Notes under the pieces: model-generated
The model's input: the letters and a program-made list of their open reading frames with translations, nothing else
What the model was told of the DNA's origin: nothing
Databases searched by the model: none
Assembly (NCBI GenBank): GCA_965243415.1
Contig: OZ251549.1
Location: 186,001-250,000, forward strand
Length of the DNA stretch: 64,000 nt
Origin: G965204755 sp965243415
GTDB lineage: Bacteria; Acidobacteriota; Vicinamibacteria; Marinacidobacterales; Marinacidobacteraceae
Direction of reading: 5' to 3'
In this document: in pieces, positions 34,436-43,483 of the stretch
How positions within the stretch are numbered: the stretch's first letter is position 1
Layout of the letters: the number at the start of each line of letters is the position of its first letter
Made by a program: the position numbers and the translations under genes

Positions 34436-35977
34436 TCAGCCGAGCACCACCGGCGCCCAGAAGACGGCGAAGAGGCTCGCCAGCACCGCGCCGATGAGGT
34501 TGGCGCCGAGGCCGGCGCGCACCATCTGGGGGATCGTGAACTGCCCGGTGCCGAAGACGATGGCGTTCGGCGGGGTGGCCGCCGGCAGCATGAAGGCGCA
34601 GGAGGCGGCCACCGTCGCCGGCACCTGCAGGGTCAGCGGCGCGATCCCGGTGGAGACCTCCACCGCGGCCAGGATGGGGAGCATCATCGCCACCGCCGCC
34701 AGGTTCGAGGCGAACTCGGTGAGCAGGATGACGAACAGCACCACCAGGATCACGAAGACCGGCAGCGGCAGCACCGAAGCGGCGGCCAGCCGGTTGCCGA
34801 GGAAGGCGGAGAGGCCGCTGACTTCCAGCCCGTGGGCCAGCGCGAAACCGCCGCCGAACAGGAGCAGCACTTCCCAGGGGATCTCCCGGCCCCACTCCCA
34901 GTTCAGGATGCGCTCCCGACCGGTGTGGGAACCGACCGCCCCCGCCGGGGCGGCCCGGCCGGGGTGGCGCGCCGGCGTCCCGGGAGCGCTCCCGGCGGGC
35001 ACCAGGAAACAGAGGATCGTGGCGGCGATCGCGATGGTGGAGTCGGTGATGAAGGCGCCGTTCGGCACCGCGGCGGTCCACACCGGGCGGAACACCCAGA
35101 GCAGCGCGGCGCCGCCGAAGAGCGCCGCCAGCCGCTTCTCCGGGGTCGAGAACGGCCCCAGCCGCTCGTAGTCGGCGCGCACCGGGCCCAGCCCCCCGGG
35201 CAACTCCCGCTCCCGGAGGGGGAACGCCAGCCGGGTCAGCCAGAACCAGACCGCCGGCAGGAACACCAGGGTCAGCGGCAGCGCGAACGCCAGCCATCTC
35301 CCGAACCCCAGGTCGATCCCGAACTCGTCGTGGGCGAAGCCGGCCAGGAACACGTTCGGCGGCGTCCCGATCAGGGTGGAGAAGCCGCCGATGGAGGCCC
35401 CGTAGGCGCAGCCGAGCATCAGGCAGACCGCGAAGGGCGAGCCGGCCCCGGAAGCGCCCGCCGCCATGGCCGCGCCGCCCGCCTCCTCCCCCGGCCGGCG
35501 CCGGGCCGCCGCCGACACTTCCCGGATCACCGCCACCCCGATGGGCATCATCATCGCCGCGGTGGCGGTGTTCGAGACCCACATCGAGAGGAACGCCGAG
35601 GCGGCCATGAACCCCAGGACGATCCGGGAAGGGGAACCTCCGATCGCCAGCACGATCGAGAGCGCCAGCCGCCGATGCAGGTTCCAGCGCTGCATCGCCT
35701 GCGCCAGCATGAACCCGCCGAGGAACAGGTACACCAGATGGTTCGCGTAGGGCGCCGCCGCCTGGGGCGCGGCGGCGATGCCGAAGACCGGGAGGAGCAC
35801 CAGCGGCAGGAGCGAAGTCACCGCCAGCGGCGCCGCCTCGGTGACCCACCAGGCGGCCATCACCGCCGCCACCGCCAGCATCAGCCGGGCCGACTCCGGC
35901 ATCCCCGGGATCGGGATCGCCGCCAGCCCGACGAGGAGGGCCAGCCCCACCGCCAGCCCGACGCGCCGGCGGCTCAT
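34436..35977 (-). CDS. DASS/SLC13-family sodium-coupled anion transporter
   Basis: This 513-residue integral membrane protein has about 12 hydrophobic helices. Both DASS signature regions are present: 'SNTATAAMMMPIG' in the first half and 'LTEFASNLAAVAMMLPI' in the second, each the SNT-type clamshell loop that binds Na+ and substrate. Family members import di- and tricarboxylates or sulfate. The substrate cannot be fixed here. A loop insertion of about 35 residues after 'SAAARRRPGEEAGG' is rich in Ala and Gly. It follows the MacB-like gene with a 40-nt gap, so co-transcription is likely. Confidence 0.93.
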   Translation of the reverse strand: MSRRRVGLAVGLALLVGLAAIPIPGMPESARLMLAVAAVMAAWWVTEAAPLAVTSLLPLVLLPVFGIAAAPQAAAPYANHLVYLFLGGFMLAQAMQRWNLHRRLALSIVLAIGGSPSRIVLGFMAASAFLSMWVSNTATAAMMMPIGVAVIREVSAAARRRPGEEAGGAAMAAGASGAGSPFAVCLMLGCAYGASIGGFSTLIGTPPNVFLAGFAHDEFGIDLGFGRWLAFALPLTLVFLPAVWFWLTRLAFPLRERELPGGLGPVRADYERLGPFSTPEKRLAALFGGAALLWVFRPVWTAAVPNGAFITDSTIAIAATILCFLVPAGSAPGTPARHPGRAAPAGAVGSHTGRERILNWEWGREIPWEVLLLFGGGFALAHGLEVSGLSAFLGNRLAAASVLPLPVFVILVVLFVILLTEFASNLAAVAMMLPILAAVEVSTGIAPLTLQVPATVAASCAFMLPAATPPNAIVFGTGQFTIPQMVRAGLGANLIGAVLASLFAVFWAPVVLG

Positions 35978-36017
35978 GGGTCGGGGTGGTCGGCGCGCGC
36001 GGGGAACGGCCCTCCGC

Positions 36018-37364
36018 TCACTCGGAACGGAGCGCCACGATGGGGTCCAGCCGGGAGGCCCGCCGCGCCGGGAACCAGCCGAAGAACACGCCCACCCCGC
36101 CGGCGAGCAGCGCCGCCCCCGGCGGGGCCGCCGCCGGGATCACCGTCCGCCAGCCGAGCGCCTCCTCGACGACCGCCGCCCCCAGCGCGCCCAGCCCGAT
36201 CCCCAGCAGGCCGCCGAGCACCGACAGCGCCACCGCCTCCGTCAGGAACTGCCAGAGCACCTCCCGGCGCCGGGCGCCGACCGCGAGCCGCAGCCCGATC
36301 TCCCGGGTGCGTTCGGTCACCGCCAGCAGCATCACGTTCATGATCCCGACGCCGCCCACCACCAGCGAGACCCCGGCCAGCGCGCCGAGGAGCAGGGTCA
36401 TCGTCGAGGTCGCCCGGCTCAGCGTCCCCACCATCTCCTCGGAAGTCATCTCGTCGAGCCGCGGCATCGAGGCGAGCACGAAGGCGGCGGCGGTGGTGTA
36501 GAGCCCCTGGGTGAGCGCCGAGGTGGCCTGGGTGCGGACGGTGAAGTCGTCGGGGAGGCGCGCGCCCCGGCGGAAGGCGTGGGGCGCGTCGGATTCCGCC
36601 GGGGGCGCGGCCCGGGTGAGCCGGTGGCGTTCCCGGAGGAGGTCGGTGACCGCCCGGGCCACGACGGAGGCGTCGCCGGCCCGCTCGGTGGAGATCACCA
36701 CCGCCTGCAGCCAGTCGCGTCCGGCCGCCTCCCGGGCCAGCGGCCAGGGGATGAGCGCCGCCTCGGCCAGCCGCCGGTCGCTGCTGCGATAGACGCCGAG
36801 GACCTCGAACTCCCGCCCGTGGAGGGAGAAGCGCCGGCCCACCGCCGAGCGTCCGGGGAACAGGTCCGCCGCCGCCGGGGCCGAGAGGAGCGCCACCGCG
36901 GCCCCCGCCGCCACCTGCCCGGCGTCGAAGTTCTCCCCTTCGACCACCGAGAGTTGCCAGATCCCCGCCGCGGTCTCCGCCACCCCGTGGACCGGGGCGA
37001 AGGTGTCGCCGAGCGGGGAGCGGAGCCCGGCGCGGGCCTCGACCACCGGGCTCACCGCCGCCACCCGGTCGATCCCGGCGATCGCTTCGGCGTCGGCGAC
37101 GGTCAGGGTGTCGGCGCGGCCGAAGCCGGAGGGGATGTTCACCGCGTCCCCACCCCGGATGTAGTTCCCGGCGCGCACCGCGATGAGGTTCGTGCCCGCG
37201 GAGCGCACATCGTCGCGGACCGCCGCCCGCGCCCCGGCCCCGAGCGCGGCCATGGTGAGGACCGAGGCCACCCCGATCACCAATCCGGTGAGGGCGAGCG
37301 CGGTGCGCAGCGGATTCGCGGCCAGCGCCGCCCCGGCGGCGCGAAGGGGCAGCGGCGCTTCCAC
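36018..37364 (-). CDS. MacB/FtsX-type ABC transporter permease
   Basis: This 448-residue protein has one N-terminal transmembrane helix (TALALTGLVIGVASVLTMAAL), a large periplasmic MacB_PCD-like domain (about residues 50-310), and three C-terminal helices of the FtsX fold, with the conserved 'GIMNVMLLAVTERTREIGLRLAVGA'. MacB-type permeases couple a cytoplasmic ATPase to mechanical transmission across the periplasm. No ATPase gene is adjacent in the window, so its partner is encoded elsewhere. The start is a GTG at 37364. Confidence 0.92.
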   Translation of the reverse strand: MEAPLPLRAAGAALAANPLRTALALTGLVIGVASVLTMAALGAGARAAVRDDVRSAGTNLIAVRAGNYIRGGDAVNIPSGFGRADTLTVADAEAIAGIDRVAAVSPVVEARAGLRSPLGDTFAPVHGVAETAAGIWQLSVVEGENFDAGQVAAGAAVALLSAPAAADLFPGRSAVGRRFSLHGREFEVLGVYRSSDRRLAEAALIPWPLAREAAGRDWLQAVVISTERAGDASVVARAVTDLLRERHRLTRAAPPAESDAPHAFRRGARLPDDFTVRTQATSALTQGLYTTAAAFVLASMPRLDEMTSEEMVGTLSRATSTMTLLLGALAGVSLVVGGVGIMNVMLLAVTERTREIGLRLAVGARRREVLWQFLTEAVALSVLGGLLGIGLGALGAAVVEEALGWRTVIPAAAPPGAALLAGGVGVFFGWFPARRASRLDPIVALRSE

Positions 37365-37483
37365 GGGGGCGGAGTCTATGGGGCCGGCCTCTCCCCGACT
37401 CGGCGTCCCCCGGCGGCGCCCCCGATCGGGGCCTCCCGGAACGGACGGCCCCGACCGGACCGGCCCGCCGGCGTTCCCGACCC

Positions 37484-37562
37484 GGCAGTCGTCCCGGCTT
37501 TCGTCCCGGCTTTCGTCCCGGATCTCGTCCCGGCTTTTCGTCCCGGCTTTCGTCCCGGTCGC
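37484..37562. repeat. Short tandem array of a 12-bp unit (TCGTCCCGGCTT)
   Basis: About six copies of TCGTCCCGGCTT and close variants lie in the divergent region between the permease gene and the small membrane protein gene. A 12-bp array of similar make-up (GGAAGTCGGGAA) occurs at 29.2 kb. Confidence 0.85.
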
Positions 37563-37680
37563 GGGCCCCGGAGCACCCCTCCCCCCGGAGCCGAGCCGTC
37601 ACGAACCGGTCGGCGCGGCGCGGAAACCGGCCTCCCCCCGCGCGCCGCCGACCCGGCCCCTCCGCCGCCGGCCCTCCCGG

Positions 37681-37686
37681 TATGCT
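37681..37686 (+). promoter_or_regulatory. -10-like TATGCT, 6 nt before the start
   Basis: TATGCT matches the consensus at four of six positions. It ends 6 nt before the chosen GTG, another case of a possible leaderless start. Confidence 0.4.
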
Positions 37687-37692
37687 GCCGGA

Positions 37693-38205
37693 GTGGGGCT
37701 GCTCCGGCTCGTCGCAGCCGTCAGCGGCGCCTACGACCTGCTGCTCGGCGGCGCGCTCCTGTTCGCGCCCGGGGAGACCGCGCGGCTCCTCGGAGTCCCG
37801 GAACCGGCGTTCCCGATCCACGCGAACCTCAACGGCCTCTTCGCGCTGGCGGTCGGCGCCGGCTACTTCACCGTCCTCCGCGACCCGGAGCGGGGCCGGG
37901 CCTACCTCTGGATCATGGGGCCGTTCCTCAAGGGCGGCGGCGCGGTCCTCTTCGTCCTGGACTTCCTCCGGCGCGGCTCGCCGCCGGTCTTCCTCCTGTT
38001 CGCGCTGAGCGACGGGACGCTCGCCGCCCTCACGGTCTTCGCCCTGACCCGGCGCCGGGCGCCCGGGAGCGCGACCGCCGCCGCCCCCTTCCACCCGCCG
38101 GAACCGGGCCGCGGCGCCGCCGCCGCGCCGACCCGCGGGGAGGGGGCCGACCCGGCCCGGAGCGGCGCTCCCCCGGTCGGGGAGGAGCGGCGAACGCTCG
38201 AATAG
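37693..38205 (+). CDS. Small four-helix membrane protein
   Basis: The GTG at 37693 gives 170 residues. About four hydrophobic helices occupy residues 1-115 ('LLRLVAAVSGAYDLLLGGALLF', 'ALAVGAGYFTVL', 'FLKGGGAVLFVLDFL', 'VFLLFALSDGTLAALTVFAL'). The last 50 residues are a cytoplasmic, Pro/Ala-rich tail. Longer frames upstream run through the 12-bp repeats and were rejected. No family name is secure. The ECF-like sigma gene follows 28 nt later, so the two may be co-transcribed. Confidence 0.68.
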   Translation: MGLLRLVAAVSGAYDLLLGGALLFAPGETARLLGVPEPAFPIHANLNGLFALAVGAGYFTVLRDPERGRAYLWIMGPFLKGGGAVLFVLDFLRRGSPPVFLLFALSDGTLAALTVFALTRRRAPGSATAAAPFHPPEPGRGAAAAPTRGEGADPARSGAPPVGEERRTLE

Positions 38206-38233
38206 ACTGCTTGGCCCCCCGGACCCGTTCCTG

Positions 38234-39028
38234 TTGGATCCTCTGGCCCTGTTTCGCCGGCTGGCCGTGGCCGCCCGGGACGACCCGGCCTGGAGGGACC
38301 TGCTGCGGCTGTGCGAAACGGAGGTCCGGCGCACCCTCTGGTTCCGCAACTGGATGCCGCGGCGGAACAGCGCCTCCTTCGTCGCCGACACGGTGCAGGA
38401 GGTCCTGGCGCGGCTGATCACCCTCGACCGGCCCCGGCTGGCGCAGTTGGTGGCCGCCGGGCGCCCGGCCCTCGACCAGTACCTGCGCCGGGTGGTCGAG
38501 AACACCGTCTGCGACCAGTTGCGGCACGACATGGTGCGGATCAAACTGGAAAACGCCCTGGCCTTCGAGGACCTGGCCCCGGACCTGGACGAGACCCTGT
38601 TCGCGGCGCTGGCCACGAACACCCCGGAGCACCCCGACGCGGACCTGAGCAGCCGCGAGATCCGGGAGGTGGTGGATCGGGCGCTCCGGGCCCTGGCCCC
38701 GCCCGGGGCGGAGCGATCGCTCTACCGGCGCCTGTTCCAGTTGTACTTCGTGGAAGGCCGGAGCGCCCCGCAGATCGCCCGGATGGCGTCGGTGGCGCTC
38801 AGTCTCTCCGCGGTGTCCCGGCGCCTCCTCACCCTGCGGCGGGCGTTGCGGGCGGTGTACGACGGGGAACCGGTCCGGGCGGGGATCCGGCGCGCCCGGG
38901 TGGAAGCGCGAGCGGCGGCGCGCCGACAGACCCGGCCCCCGGCGCGGCGGATCCGTCGCAGCCGTCCGCCCCCGAAGCCCCCGGCGCCCCCGAGACCCCC
39001 GCCGCGGCCCCCGAAGCGGCGGCGCTGA
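38234..39028 (+). CDS. ECF-like RNA polymerase sigma factor
   Basis: From a TTG at 38234 the product is 264 residues. It has an extracytoplasmic-function layout: a sigma2-like helical region containing 'FVADTVQEVLARLI' and 'LRRVVENTVCDQLRHDMVR' (about residues 45-110), a linker, and a sigma4-like helix-turn-helix, 'FQLYFVEGRSAPQIARMASVALSLSAVSRRLLTLRRAL' in two pieces, near residues 175-210. The C-terminal 50 residues are Arg/Pro-rich, which is not typical. No anti-sigma gene is adjacent. It may control a distant regulon. Confidence 0.75.
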   Translation: MDPLALFRRLAVAARDDPAWRDLLRLCETEVRRTLWFRNWMPRRNSASFVADTVQEVLARLITLDRPRLAQLVAAGRPALDQYLRRVVENTVCDQLRHDMVRIKLENALAFEDLAPDLDETLFAALATNTPEHPDADLSSREIREVVDRALRALAPPGAERSLYRRLFQLYFVEGRSAPQIARMASVALSLSAVSRRLLTLRRALRAVYDGEPVRAGIRRARVEARAAARRQTRPPARRIRRSRPPPKPPAPPRPPPRPPKRRR

Positions 39029-39064
39029 GTCCGGGAGACGGCGGCAGACACCGCTCCGCCTCTG

Positions 39065-40815
39065 CCGCCGACGCCGCACGGCGGGGCCCTCCCGGTCAGC
39101 CCCGATGGCCCCGGCCCCTTCCCGTTCGTCCCGGTCGGTCACCGGTTGCCCCGGTCGAGCGCGTCGCAAGGCGTGCCGCGGCAGCGTCTCTCCGCCGGGT
39201 CGAACCCCGGGGCGCGCGCCGGGAGGACGACTCCGCCCGAGCCGCCGGCGGTGACGCCGGACAGCGGGGACCCTGCCGTTCGTCCCGGCAGCCCCCGTCC
39301 CTGTCGAGTTGCCGGCCGGTCACCGGCAGCCCGGCAGAGAGAAGTCGAGAGGCGCGCCCGCGACACGGTTTCAGCCGGGCAGAACCCCGGAGCGCGCCGG
39401 GACGACGACTCCGCCCGCGCCGCCGGCGGTGGCGCCGGGCCGCGGGGACCCTGCCGTTCGTCCCGGCAGCCCCCGTCCCTGCCGAGTCGCCGGCCGGTCA
39501 CCGGTGGCCCGGCAGAGAGAAGTCGAGAGGCGCGCCCGCGACCCGGTTTCAGCCGGGCAGAACCCCGGAGCGCGCCGGGACGACGACTCCGCCCGCGCCG
39601 CCGGCGGTGGCGCCGGGCCGCGGGGACCCTGCCGTTCGTCCCGGCAGCCCCCGTCCCTGCCGAGTCGCCGGCCGGTCACCGGTGGCCCGGCAGAGAGAAG
39701 TCGAGAGGCGCGCCCGCGACCCGGTTTCAGCCGGGCAGAACCCCGGAGCGCGCCGGGACGACGACTCCGCCCGCGCCGCCGGCGGTGGCGCCGGACAGGG
39801 GGGACCCTGCCGTTCGTCCCGGCAGCCCCCGTCCCTGCCGAGTCGCCGGCCGGTCACCGGTGGCCCGGCAGAGAGAAGTCGAGAGGCGCGCCCGCGACCC
39901 GGTTTCAGCCGGGCAGAACCCCGGAGCGCGCCGGGAGGACGACTCGGCCCGGGCCGGCGGCGGTGGCGCCGGACAGCGGGGACCCTGCCGTTCGTCCCGG
40001 CAGCCCCCGTCCCTGTCGAGTTGCCGGCCGGTAACCGGCAGCCCGGCAGAGAGAAGTCGAGAGGCGCGCCCGCGACCCGGTTTCCGCCGGGCAGAACCCC
40101 GGAGCGCGCCGGGAAGACGACTCGGCCCGGGCCGCCGGCGGTGACGCCGGGCAGCGGGGACCCTGCCGTTCGTCCCGGCAGCCCCCGTCCCTGCCGAGTC
40201 GCCGGCCGGTCACCGGTGGCCCGGCAGAGAGAAGTCGAGAGGCGCGCCCGCGACCCGGTTTCCGCCGGACGGAACCCCGGAGCGCGCCGGGAGGACGACT
40301 CCGCCCGAGCCGCCGGCGGTGGCGCCGGACAGCGGGGACCCTGCCGTTCGTCCCGGCAGCCCCCGTCCCTGTCGAGTTGCCGGCCGGTCGCCGGTGGCCC
40401 GGCAGAGAGAAGTCGAGAGGCGCGCCCGCGACCCGGTTTCAGCCGGGCGGAACCCCGGAGCGCGCCGGGAGGACGAATCGACCCGGGCCACCGACGGCGA
40501 TGCCGAGCGGCAGGCCCTCCCGCTCGTCCCGACGGCCCCGGTCCCGACCGAGTCGCCGGTCGGTCGCCGGTGGCGCGAAAGGGCGAGTCGAGAGTCGTGC
40601 CGCGACAGTGTTTCCATCGGGCAAGACTCCGGGGCGCGCCGGGGAGGACGAATCAGCCCGCGTGCCGGCGGCGACGCCGCGCAGCCGGTCCTCCCGTTCG
40701 TCCTGACAACCCCGGTCCTCCGTCGGGTCGCCGGCGGCCCGGAAGAGCGAGTCGAGTGTCGTTCCCCGACCGGGTTGCGGTCGGGCAGAACCCCGGGACG
40801 TGCGCCCGGAGGACG
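39065..40815. repeat. About ten tandem copies of a 178-bp unit derived from the glycerate kinase 3' end
   Basis: A core of CGGCCGGTCACCGG followed by a variant of GGCCCGGCAGAGAGAAG recurs at about 39309, 39488, 39667, 39845, 40023, 40201 and 40379, with diverged copies at both edges. The same order of blocks (CCGCCGGCGGTGACGCCG, TTCGTCCCGG, GTGGCCCGG, GAATCCC or GAACCCC) occurs at 40820-40960 inside the glycerate kinase gene, at its 3' end. The units nearest the gene (40556-40815) are intermediate. The long open frames across this block are therefore not genes. Confidence 0.92.
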
Positions 40816-40819
40816 ACTC

Positions 40820-42196
40820 TCAGCCGGGGCCGCCGGCGGTGACGCCGAGCAGCAGGTCCATCACATTCGTCCCGGTGGGGCCGGTCACCGCCAGGTCGCC
40901 GGTGGCCCGGAAGAGCGACCCGGAGTCGTTCCGCGCCAGCGTTCCGGCCGGGTCGAATCCCGCGGCGCGGGCGCGGGCCCCGGAACCGCCGTCGGCGAAG
41001 GCGCCGGCGGCGTCGGTGGGGCCGTCGGTCCCGTCGGTCCCCGCGGCCAGCAGCGCCGCCCCTGCGACTCCCTCCAACTCCGCGGCGGCGACCAGCGCGA
41101 ACTCCTGGCATCTTCCCCCGCGCCCGTCCCCCCGCACCCGCAGCGTCAACTCCCCGCCGCCGAGCAGCGCCGTCCGCCGCCCCTCCTCCCGCAGGGCCGC
41201 CAGCCGGCGGGCGAACCGGCGGGCGGCGGCGTGCAGATCCCCGGTGAGGTCCCGTCCGAACACCTCCACCCGGTAGCCGAGCCCCTCCGCCCGGGCCGCC
41301 GCGGCGTCGAGGGCGCGCCGGTTCGAGGCCAGGAGGTGGTGCGGCGGCGCGTCCGCGGCGCTCTTCGGCGTCTCCGGCCACCGCCCGGCGGCGCCCTCCT
41401 CCAGCCGCCCCCGGACCGCGGCCGGCGCCCGGTCCCACAGGTCGAAGTCCCGCAGGACCGCCGCCGCCTCGGCGAAGGTGGTGGGATCCGGCGTCGCCGG
41501 CCCGGAGCCGATGGAGGTGAGCCGGTCGCCCACCACATCGGAGATCAGCAGCGCCCCGGTGCGCCCCGGCGGCAGCAGCGGCAGCAACTGTCCGCCCTTC
41601 ACCGCGGAGAGGTGCTTGCGGACGGTGTTCATCCGGTGGATGTCGGCCCCGCTGCGGAGGAGCAGGTCGGTCACCCGGGACTTCTCCTCGAGGGTGATCC
41701 CCGGCGCCGGGGCGGCCAGGAGCGCCGAGGCGCCGCCGGTGAGCAGCAGCAGCGCCCGCCCCCGGCGCCCCGACCGGCGGAGATCCGACCGGCGGAGGTC
41801 CGCCAGCAGCCGCCGGGTGGCCGCCTCCGAGTCCGCGTCCGGGGTCGGATGCCCGGCCTCCTCGACGACCACCCCGGGGGCCGGCCGGCGGTGGCCGCGC
41901 TTCACGATGATCCTCCCGGCGACCGACTCCCCCGGCAGCCGCTCGACCGCCGCCGCCGCCAGCGCCGCCGCCGCCTTGCCGGCCCCGACGACGAGGAGCG
42001 GCCCTTCCCCCGGTTCCGCCGGCGGCAGCAGCGGTTCGCCCCGGAACCGCCAGCCGGCGGCGGCGCTCCCGCCGAGCCCGCGTTCCAGGATCGCCGCCGG
42101 CTCGGAGGCGGCGAGCCCGGCCCGGTAGATCGCCCACAGGTCCGCCCGCAGCGCCTCCGGGACGGCGGTCCCGCCGGGCCGCGCCGCGCCGCTCAC
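40820..42196 (-). CDS. Glycerate 2-kinase (GckA/TtuD family, MOFRL)
   Basis: The GTG at 42196 is preceded by GGAGG at 6 nt; an earlier GTG (42214) lacks such a site. The product is 458 residues. It shows the N-terminal DUF4147 region ('LLVVGAGKAAAALAAAAVERL', 'GASALLAAPAPGITLEEK', 'MNTVRKHLSAVKGGQLL') and the C-terminal MOFRL region ('LLGGGELTLRVRGDGRGGRCQEFAL', 'AAGTDGTDGPTDAAGAF'). These enzymes phosphorylate glycerate to 2-phosphoglycerate, feeding lower glycolysis. The 3' end, encoding 'TGTNVMDLLLGV', is the source of the tandem 178-bp array downstream. Confidence 0.93.
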   Translation of the reverse strand: MSGAARPGGTAVPEALRADLWAIYRAGLAASEPAAILERGLGGSAAAGWRFRGEPLLPPAEPGEGPLLVVGAGKAAAALAAAAVERLPGESVAGRIIVKRGHRRPAPGVVVEEAGHPTPDADSEAATRRLLADLRRSDLRRSGRRGRALLLLTGGASALLAAPAPGITLEEKSRVTDLLLRSGADIHRMNTVRKHLSAVKGGQLLPLLPPGRTGALLISDVVGDRLTSIGSGPATPDPTTFAEAAAVLRDFDLWDRAPAAVRGRLEEGAAGRWPETPKSAADAPPHHLLASNRRALDAAAARAEGLGYRVEVFGRDLTGDLHAAARRFARRLAALREEGRRTALLGGGELTLRVRGDGRGGRCQEFALVAAAELEGVAGAALLAAGTDGTDGPTDAAGAFADGGSGARARAAGFDPAGTLARNDSGSLFRATGDLAVTGPTGTNVMDLLLGVTAGGPG

Positions 42197-42287
42197 CGTC
42201 TCCCTCCCCCGCACCCGGCCCCGAACCCGCTCCCCGGAGCGCCGCCTCCGCTCCCCGGCGGGCGCGGGCCCGGGGCCCCGGCTGTCT

Positions 42288-42293
42288 TAGAGT
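42288..42293 (+). promoter_or_regulatory. -10-like TAGAGT before the small membrane ORF
   Basis: TAGAGT ends 6 nt before the ATG of the 42-codon frame, the same geometry as in several other genes here. It supports that frame being real. Confidence 0.35.
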
Positions 42294-42299
42294 TTCCGG

Positions 42300-42428
42300 A
42301 TGGCCGAACCCGCCGGGAAACGCGAGCCGAACCCCTCGCGCCGGCACCTCGTTCTGGCCTTCGCGCCCATCGCGCTCGCCGGGCTGGCGCTCGCCGGCCT
42401 GGCGCTGTTCCACTGCGTCCGGGGCTGA
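42300..42428 (+). CDS. Small single-helix membrane protein
   Basis: This is a 42-residue frame with a basic N-terminal segment (MAEPAGKREPNPSRRH), one hydrophobic helix (LVLAFAPIALAGLALAGLALF) and a short CVRG tail. The charge pattern predicts the N terminus inside. The gene ends 41 nt before the next ATG and may be co-transcribed with it. It is small, so the call rests on its composition and on the -10-like box. Confidence 0.45.
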   Translation: MAEPAGKREPNPSRRHLVLAFAPIALAGLALAGLALFHCVRG

Positions 42429-42469
42429 ACCCCGCGGCGCGACCGACCGCTTCCCCAGGAGGAAGATCC

Positions 42470-43483
42470 ATGGCAGATCGGCAATGGTATGTGGCGGAAG
42501 CCGGGCGCACGCTCGGCCCCTTCCCCGCCTCGGAGATCACCCGGCAGATCCATTCCGGGCGCTGGACGACCGCCACCCAGGTGTGCCCCGAGGGCGGCAG
42601 CGCCTGGTCACCGGCCTCGGCCTTCCCGGAACTGGCCGGCGCCGCGGTCCGCGCCGGCGCCTCCCCGGCCGGCGCCCCCCGCCCGCCGGGGCCCACCCGG
42701 ATGCACGAGGTGGACTACGAGGTCTTCGGCGAGGAGATGCAGTTCGTGGAGATCGAGCTCGACCCCGCCGAAGGCGCCATCGCCGAAGCCGGGGCGATGA
42801 TGTTCATGGAGTCCGGCATCCACATGAACACCATCTTCGGGGACGGCGGCGAGAGCGGCTTCATGGGCAAGTTGCTCGGCGCCGGGAAGCGGCTGCTCAC
42901 CGGGGAGAGCCTGTTCATGACCGAGTTCGTGAACCAGGGCGGCGGCAAGCAGCGGGTGGCCTTCGCCTCGCCCTACCCCGGGAAGATCCTGCCGGTGCAA
43001 CTGAGCGACCTCGGCGGCCGGCTGATCGCCCAGAAGGACGCCTTCCTCTGCGCCGCGAAGGGCGTTTCGCTCGGCATCCACTTCCAGAAGAAGATCGGCA
43101 CCGCCCTCTTCGGCGGCGAGGGATTCATCATGCAGTCCCTCGAAGGCGACGGGCTGGCCTTCCTGCACGCCGGCGGGACGATCATCCGCAAGGAACTCGC
43201 CGCCGGCGAGAACCTGCGGGTGGACACCGGCTGCCTGGTGGCGCTCGCCCCGTCGGTGAACTACGACATCCAGTTCGTGGGCGGGGTCAAGTCGGCGATC
43301 TTCGGCGGCGAGGGGTTCTTCTTCGCCAGCCTCACCGGCCCCGGCTGGGTCTGGCTGCAGTCGCTGCCGTTCAGCCGCCTCGCCGGCCGCATCCACCAGG
43401 CCGCGCCGCAGACCGGGGGCGGCGGCAAGGGCGAGGGCTCGCTGCTGGGCCGCCTCTCCGGCGTCGGCTGGGACGGCAACTGA
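42470..43483 (+). CDS. GYF_2 - TIGR00266 (AIM24-like) protein
   Basis: The ATG follows AGGAGG by 7 nt. The 337-residue protein has an N-terminal GYF_2 domain ('QWYVAEAGRTLGPFPASEI', about residues 5-55), a Pro/Ala linker, and a TIGR00266/AIM24 beta domain (about 80-320) with 'AEAGAMMFMESGIHMNT', 'RVAFASPYPGKILPV' and 'FGGEGFIMQSLEGDGLAFL'. GYF_2 domains bind proline-rich peptides. The TIGR00266 domain has no assigned activity in bacteria. The TGA is shared with the first codon of the NUDIX gene. Confidence 0.88.
   Translation: MADRQWYVAEAGRTLGPFPASEITRQIHSGRWTTATQVCPEGGSAWSPASAFPELAGAAVRAGASPAGAPRPPGPTRMHEVDYEVFGEEMQFVEIELDPAEGAIAEAGAMMFMESGIHMNTIFGDGGESGFMGKLLGAGKRLLTGESLFMTEFVNQGGGKQRVAFASPYPGKILPVQLSDLGGRLIAQKDAFLCAAKGVSLGIHFQKKIGTALFGGEGFIMQSLEGDGLAFLHAGGTIIRKELAAGENLRVDTGCLVALAPSVNYDIQFVGGVKSAIFGGEGFFFASLTGPGWVWLQSLPFSRLAGRIHQAAPQTGGGGKGEGSLLGRLSGVGWDGN

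Noticed and set aside
39100..43480. Long plus-strand frames over the 178-bp repeats and the glycerate kinase gene
   Set aside because: They are repeat translations and antisense shadows. The kinase on the minus strand has clear family motifs.
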